Assembly (NCBI GenBank): GCA_900766975.1
Contig: CAAFXO010000037.1
Coordinates: forward strand, 1-56,784
Direction: 5' to 3'
Length of the DNA: 56,784 nt
DNA from: Bacteroidales bacterium
GTDB lineage: Bacteria; Bacteroidota; Bacteroidia; Bacteroidales; Muribaculaceae
Shown: positions 51,808-56,784 of the stretch, one piece after another
Layout: each line of letters starts with the position of its first letter
Position numbering within the stretch: position 1 is the first letter of the stretch
Program-made: the position numbers and the translations under genes
The notes under the pieces: model-generated
Database searches by the model: none
Told to the model about the DNA's origin: nothing
Seen by the model: the letters and a program-made list of their open reading frames with translations, nothing else

Positions 51808-51918
51808 AGCGATAGATTTAATTTTTTTTGAGTTTTGGTTTTGTTATTTTGTTTGACCTAAAGGTTTTTGGTTTTTTTTGTTTAGTTTGACCTGAATCGT
51901 CGGGATTGTCTTGACTCG

Positions 51919-53280
51919 TCAGGTTTGGGATTTCCTTTTATACATAAACACCGTAGAAGATTCCAGGGTCGCCGGATAGTGTCTTCCACGTTTTAAGTTT
52001 TCCACCCAAATAATAGCTCCGGTAGCCTTAGCTTCCGCCACTATCACATCCTCCTTCTCCCTCTGACTCAGCTTGTTGTCTTTCATGATGCGACTCACAA
52101 GCCGACTCCCTTTCATCCCCATTGGCTCGATGCGATCCCCTTCGCGATGTCTCCGAAAGGTGATCTCTGACGGACTCAACGGTGTACAAAGTCGGTCTAA
52201 AGGGGAGGTGATGATCTCTCTCCAGAGTGCTTCGCTCATCTCATATTCCCAGCTCTCCATCTCGATCGATTCTTCTTCCCGATCGGGCAGATATTCCAAG
52301 GTGTCGCGTTCCAAGAGGAGTCTCCCTCCGACTACTCGCCATTGCTTCCCCGACTGATAGGGTAGGGCTGTCACACTCTTGGCGATCTCTTTGCTCTGTG
52401 TCACATTCCCCCCATATCGAGCGATGAACCGCCGTATCACCCATTCGATATCTTCACATTCTCGAGCCTTCGCAAGACTCAGCTCAGTGTCGTCGGCGCC
52501 GAAGTATCTATATTCTACCCCCTCCAATATCCTCTCTTCTTGCTGAAGATTGCGGATCGTCGTGGTGATGCTCTTCTGAGCCTCGGGCCATACCTCTTCG
52601 ATTAGCGGCAACACCCTGTTGCGTAAGAAGTTGCGCCGATATTCGCTCTCCAAGTTGGTGGAGTCGGTAACATAAAGCACCTCCTCTTCACAATCATCCC
52701 TATCCTCTCTCTCTCCTCTCTCTTTCCTCCTCTCTTTGAGATATTCCAGGATCTCTTCACGGCTTATGCCGAGCAGAGGACGGATGATCTCTCCGGTGTC
52801 CTCTTTCATGGCGCCTAATCCGCGGATGCCTGCCCCTCGCATGAGGTTGAGCAGCAGGGTCTCGACATTGTCGTTACGGTTGTGAGCCACTGCGATGCGG
52901 TCGGCTCCGATCTCTTCTTTGATCTCGCGAAATTTATCATATCGAAGTTCGCGACATGCCATCTCGGTAGATACTCCCCCCTCTGCCATGGCGGTTGACA
53001 CATCGATGTGTACTATCCGAAGCTCCACCCCCAATCGTCGGCATAGACGATCCACAAAACGCATATCCCGATCACTCTCCTCTCCCCGCAAATGAAAGTT
53101 GCAATGGACAGCCAAAACCTCTATATCGGTGCTGATGCGATGCAAGGATGTCAAGAGGGCGACGCTATCAGCTCCACCGCTGACACCGACCACTACTCGC
53201 CTCACGCCCGATTGTTCAAGCCGACGAGCCACAACACCCTCTATCCTATCGCTGATACTATGCTTGATATCCAAGGTCAC
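51919..53280 (-). CDS. tilS: tRNA(Ile)-lysidine synthase
   Basis: A 453-residue enzyme that adds lysine to C34 of the CAT-anticodon tRNA-Ile so it reads AUA. The PP-loop is VGVSGGADSVALL (residues 31-43), followed by AVHCNFHLRGEESDRD, RELRYDKF and AVAHNRNDNVETLLLNLMRG. FRRNFLRNRVLPLIEEVWP is the N-terminal domain end; the C-terminal lobe (RHREGDRIEPMGMKGSRLVS) binds tRNA. No ATG fits the N-terminus; a GTG at 53280 is used. The promoter at 53293-53322 leaves a leader of only about 8 bases. Confidence 0.95.
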   Translation of the reverse strand: MTLDIKHSISDRIEGVVARRLEQSGVRRVVVGVSGGADSVALLTSLHRISTDIEVLAVHCNFHLRGEESDRDMRFVDRLCRRLGVELRIVHIDVSTAMAEGGVSTEMACRELRYDKFREIKEEIGADRIAVAHNRNDNVETLLLNLMRGAGIRGLGAMKEDTGEIIRPLLGISREEILEYLKERRKERGEREDRDDCEEEVLYVTDSTNLESEYRRNFLRNRVLPLIEEVWPEAQKSITTTIRNLQQEERILEGVEYRYFGADDTELSLAKARECEDIEWVIRRFIARYGGNVTQSKEIAKSVTALPYQSGKQWRVVGGRLLLERDTLEYLPDREEESIEMESWEYEMSEALWREIITSPLDRLCTPLSPSEITFRRHREGDRIEPMGMKGSRLVSRIMKDNKLSQREKEDVIVAEAKATGAIIWVENLKRGRHYPATLESSTVFMYKRKSQT

Positions 53281-53292
53281 TTTATTTTATTG

Positions 53293-53322
53293 CAAATATA
53301 ACTTTTTTTACGCTCTTTTCAA
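53293..53322 (-). promoter_or_regulatory. Bacteroidota promoter for tilS
   Basis: Minus strand TTG (53322-53320), 19 bases, TATATTTG (53300-53293), 13 bases before the GTG start. Confidence 0.7.
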
Positions 53323-53364
53323 TTTTTTATCCCACTTTTGTTACTTTTTTTCATTTTTGTTTGT

Positions 53365-53372
53365 TATATTTG
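53365..53372 (+). promoter_or_regulatory. -7 element for the rubrerythrin gene
   Basis: TATATTTG, matching TAnnTTTG, 86 bases before the ATG. The nearest TTTG (53337-53340) is 24 bases away, too far for a good -33. Confidence 0.5.
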
Positions 53373-53457
53373 CGTATGGTTTTCTCAAATACCCCTTTTG
53401 AGAGCTCCATTACACTTGTGATTTCTATTAATTTATTTATCTAATACTTTCTAAAAA

Positions 53458-54012
53458 ATGGCAAAAAAATGGATTTGCACCGTCTGCGGTTATATCGCTG
53501 AAGGTGACGCAGCTCCCGAAAAGTGCCCCCTTTGCAAGGCACCCGCTTCTAAGTTTAATGAACTCGTAGAGGATGACTCTCTTAAGTTTGTCACCGAACA
53601 TGAGATCGGTGTGGCTAAGGGCACCGGCGAGGAAATGATCAAGGACCTCAACACTCACTTCAACGGCGAGTGCTGCGAAGTCGGTATGTATCTCGCTATG
53701 TCTCGTCAAGCTGACCGCGAGGGTTACCCCGAAATCGCTGAGGCTTTCAAACGCTACGCTTTCGAAGAGGCTGAGCATGCTGCTAAGTTCGCTGAGCTCC
53801 TCGGTGATGTAGTGTGGGACACTAAGACCAACCTCGAGAAGCGTATGTATGCTGAGGCCGGTGCCAACGAAGATAAGATGCGCATCGCTCGCAACGCTAA
53901 GGAGCAGGGTCTCGACGCTATCCATGACACTGTGCATGAAATGGCTAAGGATGAGGCTCGCCACGGCCGTGGCTTCGCCGGCCTCTACGCTCGCTATTTC
54001 GGCAAAAAGTAA
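53458..54012 (+). CDS. reverse rubrerythrin (NADH peroxidase type)
   Basis: A 184-residue non-heme diiron protein with the rubredoxin-like FeS4 site at the N-terminus (CTVCGY residues 8-13 and CPLCKA 25-30) and the four-helix diiron domain after it. This is the reverse of classical rubrerythrin. Diiron ligands are in ECCEVGMYLAMSR, FEEAEHAAKFAELL and the last helix KDEARHGRGFAGLYARYF. Enzymes of this type reduce H2O2 (and O2) with electrons from NADH via rubredoxin, protecting anaerobes from oxygen. Highly biased codons (GCT, CGC, CTC) suggest strong expression. A terminator follows at once. Confidence 0.92.
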   Translation: MAKKWICTVCGYIAEGDAAPEKCPLCKAPASKFNELVEDDSLKFVTEHEIGVAKGTGEEMIKDLNTHFNGECCEVGMYLAMSRQADREGYPEIAEAFKRYAFEEAEHAAKFAELLGDVVWDTKTNLEKRMYAEAGANEDKMRIARNAKEQGLDAIHDTVHEMAKDEARHGRGFAGLYARYFGKK

Positions 54013-54035
54013 TCATCTCGTCAAATCAAAAAAAG

Positions 54036-54070
54036 GGGTGTGTCAATTCTCCTAAATTGACACACCCTAT
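54036..54070 (+). terminator. terminator of the rubrerythrin gene
   Basis: GGGTGTGTCAATT (54036-54048) pairs perfectly with AATTGACACACCC (54055-54067), with TATTTTAT after. Confidence 0.88.
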
Positions 54071-54078
54071 TTTATAAA

Positions 54079-54489
54079 ATGCGTGTACTCGCTATCGATT
54101 ATGGCCGCAAACGCTGCGGCGTCGCTGTCACCGATCTCCTCCAGATCGCCGCGAACCCACTCCCGGTCGTCCGAACTTGCGACCTCCTGAAGTTCCTACA
54201 TGAGTATTGCACTAAGGAGCAAGTCGAACGCATACTCATCGGCGAACCGCGCCAAATGAATGGCGAACCCTCTGAGTCTATGAGGTATATCAAGCCTTTC
54301 GTCGGTCAACTCAAAAAACTCCTTCCCGATATCCCGATTGAGTTCGTCGATGAGCGATTCACATCGGTTATCGCCCATCGTGATATGATCACCGCAGGAT
54401 TCAAAAAGTCCGACCGCCAACGTAAAGGCCTCGCCGACGAAATGTCTGCCGCAATAATACTAACCACATGGCTCGATGCTAAAAAATAA
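54079..54489 (+). CDS. ruvX: Holliday-junction resolvase-like protein RuvX/YqgF
   Basis: A 136-residue RNase H-fold protein. AIDYGRKRCGVAVTD (residues 5-19) carries the first catalytic Asp, FVDERFTS (94-101) the second acidic residue, and GLADEMSAAIILTTWLD the third. E. coli YqgF (RuvX) acts on pre-16S rRNA processing; a junction-resolving role is also reported in other species. It has the usual size and is likely read from its own or the rubrerythrin transcript past the terminator. A perfect terminator follows. Confidence 0.94.
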   Translation: MRVLAIDYGRKRCGVAVTDLLQIAANPLPVVRTCDLLKFLHEYCTKEQVERILIGEPRQMNGEPSESMRYIKPFVGQLKKLLPDIPIEFVDERFTSVIAHRDMITAGFKKSDRQRKGLADEMSAAIILTTWLDAKK

Positions 54490-54490
54490 A

Positions 54491-54527
54491 GTCTTTAAAG
54501 TCGCATTTGACTTTAAAGACTTTTTTA
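54491..54527 (+). terminator. ruvX terminator
   Basis: GTCTTTAAAGTC (54491-54502) pairs perfectly with GACTTTAAAGAC (54509-54520), followed by TTTTTTATT. Confidence 0.9.
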
Positions 54528-54543
54528 TTACCCCTAAAGAACA

Positions 54544-54560
54544 TAAGAGCGCGTTCCTTA
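54544..54560 (-). repeat. dispersed repeat, copy 6, inverted (left end of the element)
   Basis: TAAGAGCGCGTTCCTTA, the reverse complement of the 17 bp repeat with one change. Confidence 0.85.
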
Positions 54561-54699
54561 AATTTTTGGGGCCGTAGGGGTAACTTCAACGTTCCATAGA
54601 TTTTAGGAATTGCAAATTGAATTTGACATTTTGTTAACACTATTCTATAAAAAAGTTAAAATGATAACAAAATTAGCAATGGATACCGGTAAATTTAGT

Positions 54700-54707
54700 T
54701 ACCTTTG
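54700..54707 (+). promoter_or_regulatory. -7-like box inside the 200 bp element
   Basis: TACCTTTG, a full TAnnTTTG match pointing out through the right end. No -33 TTTG at the normal distance. Confidence 0.3.
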
Positions 54708-54726
54708 TCCTACGACCCCAAAAATT

Positions 54727-54743
54727 TAAGGAACGCGCTCTAA
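54727..54743 (+). repeat. dispersed repeat, copy 5 (right end of the element)
   Basis: TAAGGAACGCGCTCTAA exactly. Confidence 0.95.
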
Positions 54744-54771
54744 ATAAGTTTGGCGACTACAAAATAACCAT

Positions 54772-54806
54772 TTAGGGCTGACTCCTGCAAATGGAATCAG
54801 CCCTAA
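54772..54806 (-). terminator. terminator of the T9SS-type gene
   Basis: TTAGGGCTGA-C-TCC pairs with GGA-A-TCAGCCCTAA, just past the stop of the minus-strand gene. Confidence 0.75.
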
Positions 54807-54848
54807 TTTTAGTCTGCTATAAAAGTTTTATCGGACAGCAATCGTTTA

Positions 54849-56552
54849 TTATCGGAATATTTTCTTCAAAGTTTTCACACTGCCGTCGGTATAGACAATA
54901 GTCTTGAGGTAGATGCCATGGGCAGGTCGGTCAACTCGTCTGCCATCCATAGTGGTATAAAGCACATTCTTGACTTCGCGGGTCTGCGCCAGTTCCTCTA
55001 CTTTTGAGAACTCGTCGATATATTCGGCGGTATCTGTATTGATGTTGTAGACATAAATGCGCGACCTTCTTTCTTCGCCGCATGATTTATATATCGACTG
55101 GACTGCTACTGTTTCCTCCGGATAAGTGTAGAGTGTGACACTGTGGCTAATACCGGCGTAGAACACGTCATAACTGTCGGTATAATAGAAAGGAATGTCA
55201 GTGATCTCATCTTCAGTCTGATATTCATAGTCGTCGGAGGTGAGGGTCAGAACGTTTCCGTCAAGAAATATATTGAAATAGAGGTTCTCCGGATCAATAT
55301 ATTTGCCATCCACATCCTCACGCGGTGTCTTGCACATCACATAAGCGTCGCCCCAATATTCATCATAAGGCTCATAGTCATAAATCCAGGGATCTGCAGG
55401 GACTGCAGGTTTCTCAACGTATACATATCCGACCGGATCTACATATATGTCGTGATACCATATTTCTCCCTTGCCCGCATTGATGATAAAGGCATCCCCT
55501 ACAGCCGAAAGAGTCTTGTTGCCGGCATCATAATCAAAAACAATAGGGGTGTCGAGGAGCGAAAGGCTCATGTCGTTGTAATAATCGCCGTATTCATCCT
55601 GAAGTACCACATTTTCAGTGGCGATATGCCGCAGGTAAAGGAAGCAGTCGTTGGTCTCGTCAATGCCAAGATACTGGTCGGCGTCAAAGACAACCTTGCC
55701 GCCCTCTATGCGTCCTTTGCAAGTCATTTTATCGTCGACATAGGGGAAATTGCGAAGATACACATTGTCTTTGTCAAACGCTATGGCAATTTTGTCGACA
55801 AGTTTCACAGAGTCCTGGTTTATACCTGTCATGATGAAAGGCTGGAACGTCAGGTCTGAAGGCACCTCCACCGGAGTGTCATCGAAAACAGTATAGACAA
55901 TGTTGCAATCACCGTAACCATACCAGCGCTCATAGTCGTCGCGTATGGTGAGAATGGAATTCCCCTGCTGCGTGATGGAACCATCGCCGATAAGGAAATT
56001 CACCACTTCGTAATCTGCAAATACAGATTCCCCCGTCTCCTCGTCTACACTTCGGGCCGTGAGGTAAAGGTCTACCTCTTCACCCTCTGAATCTCTTCCG
56101 GTGCACAAATATTGAGGCGTCTCAATGGCAATCGAGCGACTGCCGTCGGCATTGGTTACAATTTTACCCGTGGCCCAAGTTTCTGTCGGAAGGTAAGTCA
56201 CAAGGTTTTTGATATACACCTCGTCATTGCCGCCATATACAATCTTGGCCACGCGGCCGGCCACATCGGTCTGATAAAGATAGTCGCCATAAGGGAAATA
56301 GGCATCGGAGGCTTTGCTATATAATTTGGTCTCTCCGTCTGGTCCATCCACTGCCTCCCTCACGATGTCACGTTTGTCGGCAGCCGGGGTCTACAGAACA
56401 TTTGTTTTCTCACCTGTAAACAGGGAGGCCTTCACAGAATTCTTGAGTCGGGCATCAGAAAGCCCGAACACTTGGCTTGCGATACTGTTGGCAGCATAGC
56501 CGTTTACGGCCAGAACAACGGCAGCCATAATAGCAAGATAAAATCTCTTCAT
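54849..56552 (-). pseudogene. T9SS-type secreted protein gene interrupted by an in-frame TAG
   Basis: Read from the ATG at 56552 the frame encodes a signal peptide (MKRFYLAIMAAVVLAVNGYA) and continues to residue 53 (GEKTNVL), where TAG (56393-56391) interrupts it; the same frame then runs on as TPAADKRDIVREAVDG to the end. The remaining 504-residue part from a GTG at 56363 would lack the signal. The body is Asp/Tyr-rich with repeated strands (YLRNFPYVDDKMTC, DPWIYDYEPYDEYWG). The C-terminus MDGRRVDRPAHGIYLKTIVY-TDGSVKTLKKIFR is a type IX secretion sorting signal (GIYL, then KKIFR). A single base change would restore it. Confidence 0.82.
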
Positions 56553-56663
56553 AAGCTTTAGAAATTAATTTTTGTAAGTTATATGATTTATTTTTAGTTA
56601 GTTATTACTTGTAAAAGTCCCTGAAAATTAGTAACTTTAAAGAAAAGTTTGACCGCTTTTTCC

Positions 56664-56784
56664 ATGAAAGTTACGACAACTCTCAGGGACAATGGCAAAG
56701 ATAATCCAATCGTCCCGCTTATGCAAGAGCATCTTGGCTCGGTAATGAATCTTCCCCCCATAAAATTGCTTGCTTTTGTTCTTC
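56664..56784 (+). CDS. start of a probable transposase, cut by the window end
   Basis: An ATG frame opens at 56664 and runs off the window: MKVTTTLRDNGKDNPIVPLM and QEHLGSVMNLPPIKLLAFVL. The block ...L..MNL..IKLLAFVL resembles the beginning of IS4-type DDE transposases of Bacteroidota, which open with a helix of this kind, but only 40 residues are visible, so the call is tentative. TAACTTTA, one base from a -7 box, lies about 40 bases upstream. It is divergent from the broken T9SS-type gene. Confidence 0.4.
   Translation, partial: MKVTTTLRDNGKDNPIVPLMQEHLGSVMNLPPIKLLAFVL

Larger units (their letters stand above)
54544..54743. mobile_element. MITE-like element of ~200 bp with ~33 bp inverted ends
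   Basis: The left end (54544-54578) and right end (54709-54743) are inverted repeats of about 33 bp with two mismatches: TAAGAGCGCGTTCCTTAAAT and on to GGGGCCGTAGG on the left, CCTACGACCCCAAAAATTTA and on to GCGCTCTAA on the right. With a 4-base gap the match reaches GTTACC. The inside (~130 bp) is AT-rich with no gene and has a TACCTTTG box near the right end. No clear target duplication is seen. No related transposase is in the window. Confidence 0.65.

Noticed and set aside
56391..56393. TAG read as a recoded amino acid
   Set aside because: Other genes here end in TAG (nth, ispD), there is no recoding signal, and a simple nonsense change suffices.

Overview
The window is a 56.8 kb piece of a Bacteroidales (Bacteroidota) chromosome. 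Evidence is the gene content (cydAB with its small DUF4492 partner, a Rho with a long disordered insert, TlpA-type thioredoxin lipoproteins, a DUF4301 protein, a reverse rubrerythrin, a type IX secretion C-terminal signal) and repeated promoter-like sites of the Bacteroidota form TTTG-N19/20-TAnnTTTG. The family cannot be fixed by eye; a gut anaerobe near Muribaculaceae or Barnesiella would fit.

Layout. 1-1,370: non-coding DNA with hairpins, an RluA-type pseudouridine synthase and initiator tRNA-Met. 1.4-10.8 kb (minus): nifJ, a DbpA-like helicase, then tetR-fabG-ispD-recG. 10.9-17.7 kb: tRNA-Leu, acyl-CoA/ACP ligase, TlpA-like lipoprotein, cysteine desulfidase family protein, thymidine kinase, nth, pheS. 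17.9-24.5 kb: a tetR-tolC-acrA-acrB efflux operon ending in a small PII-like gene. 24.6-27.7 kb (plus): DUF4492-cydA-cydB. 27.7-36.5 kb: an AT-richer accessory island with three full paralogous lipoproteins, a glycosidase-like protein, an AAA-ATPase/PD-(D/E)XK protein, and C-terminal scraps of a second glycosidase-like gene and a fourth lipoprotein. 36.6-41.9 kb (minus): tRNA-His, then rho-aroC-radical SAM-TlpA-like. 42.3-45.3 kb (plus): a RelA-type synthetase and a small lipoprotein. 45.5-47.9 kb: divergent kbl and threonine dehydrogenase, which together convert threonine to glycine plus acetyl-CoA. 48.1-53.3 kb (minus): putative porin, DUF4301 protein, tilS. 53.4-54.5 kb (plus): reverse rubrerythrin and ruvX. 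54.5-56.8 kb: a ~200 bp element with ~33 bp terminal inverted repeats, a T9SS-type secreted protein gene broken by an in-frame TAG, and the start of a probable transposase.

The most unusual signal is a 17 bp sequence, TAAGGAACGCGCTCTAA. It occurs six times (two copies with one change), always in 3' regions; twice its first three bases are the stop codon of the preceding gene (cydB, relA). Two copies are the inner part of the inverted ends of the 200 bp element, one more carries the longer 35 bp form, and one marks the break of the truncated glycosidase-like gene. Several genes also have short tandem duplications at or just after their stop codons.

No rRNA, CRISPR array, prophage or complete insertion sequence was seen.
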